Notes: a model not told the origin generated them from the letters alone. 7,127 nucleotides of DNA from Actinomycetota bacterium (GCA_016870695.1 VGAV01000117.1:1-7127), one strand, 5' to 3'. Shown: positions 1-6,285, counted from the first letter of the stretch. Program-made: numbers and translations.

Positions 1-339
1 GTCGTACGCCGCACGGCCGCCGGCGGAGTAGTGCGACTGCGCGATCTGCACGGCGAAGTCGTCGTACACCTCGCTCTTGGTCCCGGGGACCTTCGTCGCG
101 GTGCCCGAGTTCGGGGCGACCTCGACCTGCTGGTAGCTCGCGCCGGTCTCGTAGAGGCGGGCGGCGTCGAACTGGTTGTAGCCGCCGCCGTCCGAGATCA
201 GCACGATCACGTTCTTCGGGACGGGCGTCTCGGCGGTCTCCGCGGAGGCGGCCACGGCCGGGGTGGCACCGAGGGCGACGCCCGCGACGGTGCTCATGAC
301 GATCAGACGACGCGCGCGTCCGGTCGTGCGAGGGTTCAT
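1..339 (-). CDS. Alkaline phosphatase, secreted, N-terminal part (runs off the left edge)
   Basis: The visible 113 residues begin with a signal peptide: basic RTTGRARR, a hydrophobic stretch LIVMSTVAGVALGATPAV, and an A-V-A/A-S-A type cleavage site near residue 30. The paired arginines leave Tat export possible, but no clear Tat consensus follows. Mature residues 42-60 read KNVIVLISDGGGYNQFDAA. This matches the first metal-binding strand of the PhoA-type alkaline phosphatase superfamily, with Asp50 as the probable zinc/magnesium ligand. The usual DGMG is DGGG here. The catalytic serine and the remaining metal ligands lie outside the window, so activity cannot be judged. Family members are secreted phosphomonoesterases that release inorganic phosphate, usually under phosphate starvation. 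The ATG at 337-339 is chosen because GAAGAGA lies just upstream and the signal peptide starts there. The gene follows the LigD-type polymerase gene on the same strand but is separated from it by a hairpin. Confidence 0.85.
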   Translation of the reverse strand, partial: MNPRTTGRARRLIVMSTVAGVALGATPAVAASAETAETPVPKNVIVLISDGGGYNQFDAARLYETGASYQQVEVAPNSGTATKVPGTKSEVYDDFAVQIAQSHYSAGGRAAYD

Positions 340-411
340 GATGTCTCTTCCGTTTCGTATGGGGGATGCCGACCGGTGGCCGGCTTCCCCGAGCATGACG
401 AACGGAGAAGA

Positions 412-430
412 CCTGAGAACGTCTCTCAGG
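412..430. promoter_or_regulatory. Perfect inverted repeat (7-5-7) upstream of the alkaline phosphatase, possible operator
   Basis: CCTGAGA (412-418) and TCTCAGG (424-430) are exact reverse complements around ACGTC. The site is 73-91 bases upstream of the phosphatase ATG, so it probably lies in or near the promoter. Its size suits a dimeric regulator site. It does not match the actinobacterial LexA box (GAAC-N4-GTTC). The regulator is unknown. Confidence 0.35.
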
Positions 431-439
431 AAGCGTCGA

Positions 440-477
440 GGTGAACGTTCCCCCGGCTTCGTCACGGTTCCGTGAAC
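440..477 (-). promoter_or_regulatory. Possible PHO-box-like repeats upstream of the alkaline phosphatase
   Basis: Read on the minus strand, GTTCACC (440-446) and GTTCACG (471-477) lie about 100-140 bases before the phosphatase start, 31 bases apart. GTTCACC resembles the unit bound by PhoP in streptomycetes. There, however, units are direct repeats with an 11-base period, and 31 is not a multiple of 11. The match rests on the short motif and on the fact that the downstream gene is an expected Pho regulon member. A palindrome GAACGTTC (444-451) overlaps one unit. Confidence 0.25.
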
Positions 478-494
478 GCTGCGCCGGGAAGTGG

Positions 495-513
495 CATCCC
501 GGGTCCCGGGATG
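495..513 (-). terminator. Palindromic hairpin after the LigD-type polymerase gene
   Basis: CATCCCGGG (495-503) and CCCGGGATG (505-513) are perfect complements around one base, giving roughly an 8-bp stem with a 3-base loop. It starts 13 bases after the polymerase stop codon. There is no T-run, as is common for high-GC actinobacterial terminators. It would separate the polymerase gene from the phosphatase gene downstream on the same strand. Confidence 0.6.
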
Positions 514-526
514 AGAAGGTGTGCGC

Positions 527-1552
527 TCAGGCGGAGGGCGTGCGCGCCCGGGACGGCTGGACGCGCGGCGGCTCCCCGGGCATCTTCGGGAACTCGGGCG
601 GGAACGGCAGCTCCCCCAGGCCCGCGTCCACGTCGCGCTGCCACCACTCCAGGAGGGTGTCGACGCGACCAGGGTTCTCCGAGAAGCCCGCCCACGGATC
701 GCCGATGGATGCCAGCCGTTCCGGCACCGACCGCACGGTGAACGCGAGCGGGTCGAGGCCTTCCAGCTCGTCCCACGAGAGCGGAGTGGACACGGTCGCC
801 GCGGGGAGGGCCCGCGGGGAGTAGGCGCCGGCCATCGTCCGATCGCGGTTGGCCTGGTTGAAGTCGACGAAGATGCGCTGGCCGCGCTCCTCCTTCCACC
901 AGTTGGTCGTCACGGCATCCGGCATCCGTCGCTCCAGCTCGCGGGCCGCGGCGATGACCGCGTGCCGCACGTCGAGGAACTCGTGCGTCGGCTCGATGGG
1001 GCAGAACACGTGCAGACCGCGGTTGCCGCTGGTCTTGATGAACGCCTCGAGGCCGGCTTCGCGCAGGACCGCGCGCAGCTCCCGGGCGGCGGGGACGGCC
1101 TCGGCGATGCCCGTGCCCGGCTGCGGATCGAGGTCGATGCGCAGCTCGATCGGATGGTCGGGGTCGCTCGCGAGCGAGGCCCATGGGTGGAACACGATCG
1201 TGTTCATCTGCGCCGCCCACACCGCCGACCCGATCTCGCCGAGGAAGAGCTGGGGATGCCGCCGCCCGCTGTTGTACGTGACGGTGACGGCCTCGACGAA
1301 GTCGGGCGCACCCTTGGGCGGGTTCTTCGAGAAGAAGCTCTCGCCGCCCACGCCCTCGGGGAACCGCTCGAGCGAGACGGGGCGGTGACCGGTGGCGGCG
1401 AGGAAGGGCTGGGCGACGGCGACGAGGTACTCGGCGAGCTCGCGCTTGGTGATGCCGCTGTCGGGCCACAGGACCCGGTCGGGGTTGGAGATGCCGATCT
1501 CGCGGTCGCCGTCGGGTCCCGGCACGGTGAGCATGATGCGGGGGGATGCCAT
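527..1552 (-). CDS. Stand-alone LigD-type DNA primase/polymerase (PolDom)
   Basis: A 341-residue protein of the archaeo-eukaryotic primase type found as the polymerase domain of bacterial LigD, which fills or extends ends during Ku-dependent non-homologous end joining. Visible motifs: N-terminal NPDRVLWPDSGITKRELAEY (23-42), a 5'-phosphate/DNA-binding loop with FFSKNPPKGAPDF (73-85), the catalytic pair D140-x-D142 in RIDLDPQPGT, the nucleotide-binding SGNRGLHVF (175-183), and the third metal Asp D230 in IFVDFNQANRDRT. The W-D-E-L and VRSVPERL segments (260-280) close the domain. There is no ligase or nuclease domain, so this is the single-domain form common in actinobacteria. Length suits that form, with a basic, Ser/Pro-rich tail from about residue 325. 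The start at 1552 is preferred because TAGCGT lies 7 bases upstream and no Shine-Dalgarno is present. Ku is not in the window. The name ligD is withheld because the ligase part is absent. Confidence 0.93.
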   Translation of the reverse strand: MASPRIMLTVPGPDGDREIGISNPDRVLWPDSGITKRELAEYLVAVAQPFLAATGHRPVSLERFPEGVGGESFFSKNPPKGAPDFVEAVTVTYNSGRRHPQLFLGEIGSAVWAAQMNTIVFHPWASLASDPDHPIELRIDLDPQPGTGIAEAVPAARELRAVLREAGLEAFIKTSGNRGLHVFCPIEPTHEFLDVRHAVIAAARELERRMPDAVTTNWWKEERGQRIFVDFNQANRDRTMAGAYSPRALPAATVSTPLSWDELEGLDPLAFTVRSVPERLASIGDPWAGFSENPGRVDTLLEWWQRDVDAGLGELPFPPEFPKMPGEPPRVQPSRARTPSA

Positions 1553-1559
1553 GGTGCCG

Positions 1560-1565
1560 ACGCTA
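1560..1565 (-). promoter_or_regulatory. -10 box for the polymerase gene, leaderless type
   Basis: TAGCGT on the minus strand fits the actinobacterial TANNNT hexamer and ends 7 bases before the ATG, so transcription would begin at or next to the start codon. CAGACA, 18 bases further upstream, is a weak -35 candidate (4 of 6 against TTGACA). No ribosome binding site is visible. Confidence 0.5.
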
Positions 1566-1668
1566 GCCGCCGGGGCGGGGCCGTGTCTGCCCGTTGCATG
1601 ACCGTCGGACCGTCACCCGGCCCCGCGTGCGCGTGTCCACCCCTGGACCGCGGTTCCCGGCATCCGCC

Positions 1669-1674
1669 TACGCT
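1669..1674 (+). promoter_or_regulatory. -10 box for the DUF1684 gene, leaderless type
   Basis: TACGCT ends 6 bases before the ATG at 1681, again placing the transcript start at the start codon. A -35 element is not clear; GGACCG at an 18-base spacing is the nearest candidate. Upstream at 1600-1614 the heptamer GACCGTC occurs twice, 8 bases apart, between the two divergent promoters; this could be a regulator site but is short. Confidence 0.45.
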
Positions 1675-1680
1675 CGGATC

Positions 1681-2307
1681 ATGACCACCCGCGCCGCCCG
1701 CACCGCCCTCGACATCGCCGACTGGCGCCGTCGCGTCTTCGCTCTGTACAGCGCCGTCCGCGAGATGGACGACGTGGAGGACGCGCACGAGCTGTGGCGG
1801 ATCGAGCGCGATGCGCTGTTCGCCGACCACCCGGCCACTCCGCTGCTGCCCGAGCAGCGCGACGGGTTCGTCGGGCTCCCGCTCGCACCGTACGACGCGG
1901 CGTGGCGCTTCGAGCTGCCGCTGCTCGACGCCGACGAGGCCTCTTTCGTCGCCACCACCGGCACGGACGGCGAGGTCGCCTTCGAGCGCATCGGACGGGT
2001 CGAGGTGCCCGACACCGGTTCGCTCGACGTGTGGCGTCTGACCTCGTACGGCGGCGGGATCTTCATTCCGGTCCGGGATGCCGCGGCGGGACGGCCCGGT
2101 GGAACCTACGGCGGCGGCCGCTACCTGCTCGACACCATCAAGGGCGCCGACCTCGGCCCCGGGGCCGCGCCGGACACGATCGTGATCGACTTCAACTTCG
2201 CGTACAACCCCTCGTGCGCGTACGACCCGGCGTGGGCCTGCCCGCTCGCTCCCGCGGGGAACGTGCTGCCGGTCGCCGTCCCCGTCGGGGAGCTGTCGGG
2301 GCACTGA
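1681..2307 (+). CDS. DUF1684 family protein
   Basis: A 208-residue soluble protein with no signal peptide or membrane segment. The N-terminal helix with DWRRRVFALYSAVRE (14-28), the segment LWRIERDALFADHPATPLLP (38-57), the glycine-rich YGGGRYLLDTIKGADLG (143-159) and the C-terminal IDFNFAYNPSCAYDPAWACP (169-188) are the hallmarks of DUF1684. Cys179 and Cys187 sit in that last block. No biochemical role is established for the family as far as I know, and none is inferred here. An in-frame ATG at 1594 would add 29 residues, but that stretch reads through the -10 region and looks like non-coding DNA, so 1681 is chosen. The gene is divergent from the polymerase and convergent with the SseB-family gene. 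Its stop codon is the first three bases of a 26-bp tandem repeat array. Confidence 0.88.
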   Translation: MTTRAARTALDIADWRRRVFALYSAVREMDDVEDAHELWRIERDALFADHPATPLLPEQRDGFVGLPLAPYDAAWRFELPLLDADEASFVATTGTDGEVAFERIGRVEVPDTGSLDVWRLTSYGGGIFIPVRDAAAGRPGGTYGGGRYLLDTIKGADLGPGAAPDTIVIDFNFAYNPSCAYDPAWACPLAPAGNVLPVAVPVGELSGH

Positions 2308-2448
2308 CCGCGTCCGGTGTCGAACTGCATGTGCCGCAGCGCCGTCGAGCCATGCTGACTCGCGCTCGGGTCGAACCGCACTGACTCGCGCTCGCGTCGA
2401 ATCGAACTAACTGGCGCTCGCGTCGAACCGCACCGACTCGCGTCGCGG
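2305..2448. repeat. Degenerate tandem repeat, about 26-bp unit, five copies plus a partial
   Basis: Copies are at 2305-2330, 2331-2355 (25 bp), 2356-2381, 2382-2407, 2408-2433 and a partial copy from 2434. The three central copies are close to identical; their shared core reads approximately CTCGCGTCGAACCGCAC. The two left copies are more diverged, and the first begins on the stop codon TGA of the DUF1684 gene. The period is not a multiple of three and no good reading frame covers the array, so it is not a coding repeat. There are no unique spacers, so it is not CRISPR. Function unknown. Confidence 0.8.
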
Positions 2449-2487
2449 AGTGGCCCCGGGGCCACCCCCGGCGCCCCGGGGCCACTC
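2448..2487. terminator. Perfect 14-bp inverted repeat, bidirectional terminator between convergent genes
   Basis: GAGTGGCCCCGGGG (2448-2461) and CCCCGGGGCCACTC (2474-2487) are exact reverse complements with a 12-base loop. The left arm is itself part of a 16-bp palindrome, GTGGCCCCGGGGCCAC (2450-2465), and the right arm contains the 10-bp palindrome GCCCCGGGGC, so alternative foldings compete. It lies 141 bases past the DUF1684 stop and 70 bases past the SseB-family stop and can serve both. It lacks a T-run. The remainder of the intergenic DNA (2488-2556) shows no recognisable element. Confidence 0.65.
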
Positions 2488-2556
2488 GCGCACACGCAAG
2501 CACAGCGCCGGAGCGCGCCAGGGTCCCGCCCGATGGTCCGCCGCAGCGCGCGCGGG

Positions 2557-3621
2557 CTACGCGCGGGCGATGACGGGCGCGAGGTCGTCGCGGGTGAGAC
2601 GGATCCAGGGACCCGCGGGGTCGATCAGCAGACCGGTGAGGCCCTCGTCGCCCGCAAGGGCCTTGGCGAGCTGCTCGACCTTGAGCGGCAGGGGCTGGTC
2701 CCCGCGGCCGAGGGAGAGCAGTTCGAGCGGGTGCGAGAACACCTCGAGGTAGCGCTCACCCGTGGCTGACCGCGATTCGGCGACGCCGACGGGGCCGCCC
2801 TCCTCGGTGCGGTTGACGGCGATCCACAGCGGCACCTCGGCGAGGATGGCCGCGACGACGGCGGCGGCGGTCTCGTCGGTGCGCGTCTCGCTGAGCGCGG
2901 TCTTGATCCGCAGCTCGGGGTCGGCCTGCTCGACCATGCGCTCGAGCAGCGGACGCGGAAGCACGGCGCGGGCCGGCGACGAGGCGGGGTCCAGGACGAT
3001 GCCGCCGTAGGGGCCGGCGAGCACGTGACGCAGCAGGGCCATGATCGGCTGGCCCATCGCGGAGGTGTCGTGGTCGCCGTCCGCGCTCACGCTGGCCCGC
3101 AGGGCGTTGCCGCCGGTGAACGCGAGGACGAGCTGCTCGTCGCCGCGGGAGGCGACGGCCAGGGGCAGCTCCTTGCCCTCGGCGAGGAGCGCGCGGGCGT
3201 CGCCCTTGACGCGGAGGAAGACGTGCCCCTGCAGCAGCTGACGGGCGACGTTGAGCAGGTCGGCGTTCTGCGGCGGGTCGGTGAGCTCCGAGAGGGCGAT
3301 GCCGAGCAGAGCGTTATCGCGCAGACCCGGGATGCTCTCGGATCCGACGGGAGCCTCCGCGGGCCCCGGCTGGCGTGCCGACGGGCGGGCGGCCACCGGG
3401 GGCTCGCTCGGCGACGCGGCTCCGACGCCGCGGAACGACGACATCGAGATGTTCACCGTGGGCGCGGCATCGGCCGGGGCGATGTCGCCCGGGGCGGTGG
3501 TGTCCGCGTCGCTCGGGCCGGCCGGGTCGACGGGCTGTTCGCCCGGCTCGATGGTCGAGTCGGGGCGGTCGGCCGACGCGTCTTCGGAGTCGGACTTGTT
3601 TCGGCGCGAGAAGAGGGCCAT
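2557..3621 (-). CDS. SseB family protein with disordered N-terminus
   Basis: A 354-residue protein. Residues 1-95 are low-complexity, acidic and rich in Pro/Ala/Ser, after a basic start MALFSRRNK; a more structured patch TVNISMSSFRGVGA (55-68) sits inside. Residues 100-230 resemble the SseB N-terminal domain, with LLNVARQLLQGHVFLRV, LPLAVASRGDEQLVLAFTGG and the ending GGIVLDPASSPARAVLPRPL. Residues 238-354 look like a second, diverged copy, with PLWIAVNR, YLEVFSHPLELLSL and the matching end TGLLIDPAGPWIRLTRDDL. The family is named after an enteric SseB (enhanced serine sensitivity), not the type III secretion protein of the same name, and its role in actinobacteria is not known to me. No membrane segment or catalytic motif is seen. 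The ATG at 3621 follows TAGGCT by 6 bases. It lies downstream of pcrA on the same strand across 130 bp with no strong terminator, so some read-through is possible. Confidence 0.8.
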   Translation of the reverse strand: MALFSRRNKSDSEDASADRPDSTIEPGEQPVDPAGPSDADTTAPGDIAPADAAPTVNISMSSFRGVGAASPSEPPVAARPSARQPGPAEAPVGSESIPGLRDNALLGIALSELTDPPQNADLLNVARQLLQGHVFLRVKGDARALLAEGKELPLAVASRGDEQLVLAFTGGNALRASVSADGDHDTSAMGQPIMALLRHVLAGPYGGIVLDPASSPARAVLPRPLLERMVEQADPELRIKTALSETRTDETAAAVVAAILAEVPLWIAVNRTEEGGPVGVAESRSATGERYLEVFSHPLELLSLGRGDQPLPLKVEQLAKALAGDEGLTGLLIDPAGPWIRLTRDDLAPVIARA

Positions 3622-3627
3622 TGAGCA

Positions 3628-3633
3628 AGCCTA
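3628..3633 (-). promoter_or_regulatory. -10 box for the SseB-family gene, leaderless type
   Basis: TAGGCT on the minus strand ends 6 bases before the ATG at 3621. No Shine-Dalgarno is present between them, and no -35 element is evident at the usual spacing. This supports the chosen start and a promoter separate from pcrA. Confidence 0.45.
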
Positions 3634-3751
3634 TCCGCGCCCTCCCCCGCGCCGGCCCCGCAGCTCGCGCACGAACGCCACAAAGCGCTCAACCGACGCA
3701 CGACGGACACCGCCCTCACCGCACCGGCAGGCGGCGGACCGGAGGGATGCC

Positions 3752-6187
3752 TCAGAGCTTGGCGATCGGCGCGATCTTGACGAGCAGCTTCTTGGGTCCC
3801 ACGCTGTCGAACCGCACGTGCGCGACGCGCTTGGCGCCTTCGCCGGTGATGGCGTCGACCCGGCCCTCGCCGAAGTCGTCGTGGCGGATGCGGTCGCCGG
3901 CCGCGAGCTCCAGGTCGCCGTTGTCGCGGACCTTGGCGGGGATGCGGTTCGGGAATTTCGACGGGTCCGCCGGCTCGCGCTTGGGCAGGGGGACGAGGTC
4001 GTCGCCGTACCGGTTGCCGCCGGACGGGGAGCCGGGGCGGCGACCGCGGGCGTTGAGCGCCCGGGACTGCGTCCCGCCGCGGCCGTTGACGTCGCCTGGC
4101 GACTGACGCCAGTCGATGAGGTCCGCGGGGATCTCCTGTAGGAAGCGGCTCGGCATCGCGACGGTGACCTCGCCGAACTGGGCGCGGGTCATCGCGAGCG
4201 AAACGTGCAGTCGTTTGCGGGCGCGGGTGATGCCGACGTAGAAGAGCCGGCGCTCCTCCTGCGGTCCGCCCGGCTCGTTGGCCGAGATGCGGTGCGGGAG
4301 GAGGTCCTCCTCGACGCCGGTGAGAAACACCGCGTCGTACTCCAGGCCCTTCGCCGTGTGGAGGGTCATGAGCGACACCGAGCCCGACGCGTCGTCGAGG
4401 TCATCGGCATCCGCCACCAGGGTGACCTCGGTGAGGAAGTCGATGATGGTGCCCTCGGGGTTGTTCCGCGCGAACTCGCGGGTGACCGCGATGAGCTCGT
4501 CGAGGTTCTCGAGGCGTGCCTCGTCCTGCGGGTCCTTGCTGGCGCGCAGGGCGTCGAAGTAGCCGCTCTTGTTCAGCAGGAGGGTGAGGCCCTCGGTCAC
4601 CGAGATGGAGGGGGCGAGCTCGCCGGATGCCGGGAGCATGACGGCCGTGGCCTCGGCGAGCACCGCGTCGAGCTGGTCGATGGCCTTCTGCAGCTTGGGG
4701 CCGACCCCGATCTGCGCCGAGTTGGCCAGCGCGTCGCGGAAGGTGATGCCGTGCTCGGCGGCGTACCGGGCGATGGCCGTCTCGGTGACATCGCCGATGC
4801 CGCGGCGCGGCCGGTTGAGGATGCGGCGCAACGCCATCGAGTCGGCGGGGTTCGCGACAGCGACGAGGTACGCGAGGGCGTCCTTGATCTCGGCGCGCTC
4901 GTAGAACTTGGTGCCGCCCATGATCTTGTAGGGCACCGCCGACCGGATGAAGATCTCCTCCAGCGCACGGGACTGCGAGTTGGTCCGGTAGAACACCGCG
5001 ACGCCCGAGTAGTCGACGCCCTTCTTGTGCAGCGCCTCGATCTCGTCGGCGACGAACTGGGCCTCGTCGTGCTGCGAGTAGCCCGTGAAGCCGATGATCG
5101 GGTCGCCCGCGCCGACGTCGGTCCAGAGCTTCTTGTCCTTGCGGTCGAAGTTGTTGGCGATGACGGCGTTGGCTGCGGACAGGATGTTCTGCGTCGAGCG
5201 GTAGTTCTGCTCGAGAAGGACCACCTTGGCGCCCGGGTAGTCGCGCTCGAACTCGCTGATGTTGCGGATGTCGGCGCCGCGGAAGGCGTAGATCGACTGA
5301 TCGGAGTCGCCGACGACGGTAAGGGATGCCGCCTCCTCGGCGGCCGGTTCGGCGTCGAAGATCATCATCCCGCCGGACGAGAACGGCTCGGCGTCCGAGC
5401 CGGGGGCCCGGGTGAGCTCGTGGATGAGGGCGTACTGGGCGTGGTTGGTGTCCTGGTACTCGTCGACCAGGATGTGGCGGAACCGCTTGCGGTAGACGTC
5501 CGCGACCTGCGGGAACGCGCGGAACAGGTACACCGTCTGCGCGATGAGGTCGTCGAAGTCGAACGCGTTCGCGCGCTGCAGTTCCCGCTGGTACGACGAG
5601 AAGATCTCGACGAAGACGCGTTCGGCCGGGTCGCTCATGTTGGCGGACCGCGCGTAGGACTCGGCGTCGGCCAGCTCGTTCTTGAGCTTCGAGATGCGAC
5701 TCTGCGTGCCCGCCGGGGTGAGCCCGAACGAGTCGCCCTCGTGGTCCTTCACGAGACGCTTGATGAGTGCGCGCGAGTCGCCGGAGTCGTAGATCGTGAA
5801 CGACTTCGTGAAGCCGAACTGCTCGGCCTCGCGACGGAGGATCCGGACGCAGGCGGAGTGGAACGTCGAAATCCACATGCCGTCGGCCTTCTGCCCGATC
5901 AGCTGATGCACGCGCTCGCGCATCTCGCCGGCGGCCTTGTTGGTGAAGGTGATCGCCAGGATCTGGCTCGGATACGCCTCGCGTGTGCGGAGCAACGAGG
6001 CGATGCGGCGGGTGAGCACGCTCGTCTTGCCGGACCCGGCACCGGCGACGATCAGCAGTGCCTGACCGCGGTAGACGACGGCCTCGCGCTGCGGCCCGTT
6101 CAGGCCGACGAGCAGGTCGGCGTCGGGACGGGCATCGGACGGTGCGGGACCGTCGACGATCAGGGGCGTGCGAGAGGCGTCGGTCAT
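3752..6187 (-). CDS. pcrA: ATP-dependent DNA helicase PcrA/UvrD1 (superfamily 1A, 3'-5')
   Basis: An 811-residue helicase that unwinds DNA in nucleotide excision repair and replication restart. All SF1A motifs are intact: Q motif LNGPQREAV (29-37), Walker A AGAGSGKTS (48-56, Lys54), Ia ITFTNKAAGEM (79-89), Ib WISTFHSA (105-112), II LVDEYQDTN (240-248, Asp242-Glu243), III VVGDSDQSIYAFRGAD (291-306), IV EQNYRST (326-332), V MTLHTAKGLEYD (607-618) and VI ERRLFYVGITRARKRL (645-660). After a basic, Gly/Arg-rich linker (about 700-730), the last 50 residues (GDRIRHDDFGEGRV through KKLLVKIAPIAKL) form the Tudor-like tail that contacts RNA polymerase in PcrA/UvrD. Between motifs II and III about 43 residues replace the roughly 19 of E. 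coli UvrD. An ATG at 6220 would add 11 residues but lies beyond the -10 box TAGACT and within an inverted repeat, so 6187 is chosen. The nearby polymerase is also a repair enzyme but is not co-transcribed. Confidence 0.97.
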   Translation of the reverse strand: MTDASRTPLIVDGPAPSDARPDADLLVGLNGPQREAVVYRGQALLIVAGAGSGKTSVLTRRIASLLRTREAYPSQILAITFTNKAAGEMRERVHQLIGQKADGMWISTFHSACVRILRREAEQFGFTKSFTIYDSGDSRALIKRLVKDHEGDSFGLTPAGTQSRISKLKNELADAESYARSANMSDPAERVFVEIFSSYQRELQRANAFDFDDLIAQTVYLFRAFPQVADVYRKRFRHILVDEYQDTNHAQYALIHELTRAPGSDAEPFSSGGMMIFDAEPAAEEAASLTVVGDSDQSIYAFRGADIRNISEFERDYPGAKVVLLEQNYRSTQNILSAANAVIANNFDRKDKKLWTDVGAGDPIIGFTGYSQHDEAQFVADEIEALHKKGVDYSGVAVFYRTNSQSRALEEIFIRSAVPYKIMGGTKFYERAEIKDALAYLVAVANPADSMALRRILNRPRRGIGDVTETAIARYAAEHGITFRDALANSAQIGVGPKLQKAIDQLDAVLAEATAVMLPASGELAPSISVTEGLTLLLNKSGYFDALRASKDPQDEARLENLDELIAVTREFARNNPEGTIIDFLTEVTLVADADDLDDASGSVSLMTLHTAKGLEYDAVFLTGVEEDLLPHRISANEPGGPQEERRLFYVGITRARKRLHVSLAMTRAQFGEVTVAMPSRFLQEIPADLIDWRQSPGDVNGRGGTQSRALNARGRRPGSPSGGNRYGDDLVPLPKREPADPSKFPNRIPAKVRDNGDLELAAGDRIRHDDFGEGRVDAITGEGAKRVAHVRFDSVGPKKLLVKIAPIAKL

Positions 6188-6197
6188 GGCGGGATCA

Positions 6198-6203
6198 AGT
6201 CTA
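6198..6203 (-). promoter_or_regulatory. -10 box for pcrA, near-leaderless
   Basis: TAGACT on the minus strand is a strong TANNNT match 10 bases before the ATG at 6187, leaving only a few bases of 5' leader. It decides against the 11-residue longer start at 6220. The expected -35 position (about 6221-6226) falls inside the adjacent inverted repeat and has no TTGACA likeness. Confidence 0.5.
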
Positions 6204-6230
6204 GGCGGGGCCTCCGACATCGGCCCCGCC
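6204..6230 (-). terminator. Inverted repeat (9-9-9) abutting the pcrA -10 box; terminator or operator
   Basis: GGCGGGGCC (6204-6212) and GGCCCCGCC (6222-6230) are perfect complements with a 9-base loop. On the minus strand the hairpin lies 56-82 bases past the stress-protein stop and ends exactly where the pcrA -10 box begins. It can end read-through from upstream. Because it occupies the whole promoter spacer, it could instead be a repressor site. Confidence 0.5.
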
Positions 6231-6252
6231 CCGAGACACCCGCACGCAGGCG

Positions 6253-6274
6253 CCCGCGATCAGAAGACCGCGGG
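6253..6274 (-). terminator. Hairpin terminator of the stress-protein gene with a UUCU tetraloop
   Basis: As minus-strand RNA, CCCGCGGUC pairs with GAUCGCGGG across the loop UUCU: nine pairs including one G-U. The hairpin starts 12 bases after the stop codon at 6286-6288. No T-run follows. The sequence is a near copy of the gene's own 3' end. Confidence 0.6.
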
Positions 6275-6285
6275 CTCCTCGACGA

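Noticed and set aside
1594..1680. Upstream ATG extending the DUF1684 protein by 29 residues
   Set aside because: The added sequence is not family-like, runs through the -10 box, and has no ribosome site.
521..1684. Open frame of almost 390 codons on the plus strand opposite the polymerase gene
   Set aside because: It is the antisense shadow of an intact, motif-complete polymerase and overlaps the next promoter; its composition is typical of GC-rich antisense frames.
2305..2448. CRISPR array
   Set aside because: The 26-bp units follow each other directly without unique spacers and are degenerate; no cas gene is near.
3713..3746. Hairpin after pcrA (CCCTC/GAGGG arms with weak inner pairing)
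   Set aside because: The outer stem is only 5 bp around a 24-base interior with 4-bp partial pairings; not enough to call a terminator. The rest of 3622-3751 shows only the -10 box already listed.
3806..3819. GTCGAACCGCAC inside pcrA, the same 12-mer as in the 26-bp tandem repeat
   Set aside because: In pcrA it encodes conserved V-R-F-D of the C-terminal domain with preferred codons; only the 12 bases match, so coincidence is more likely than a further repeat copy.
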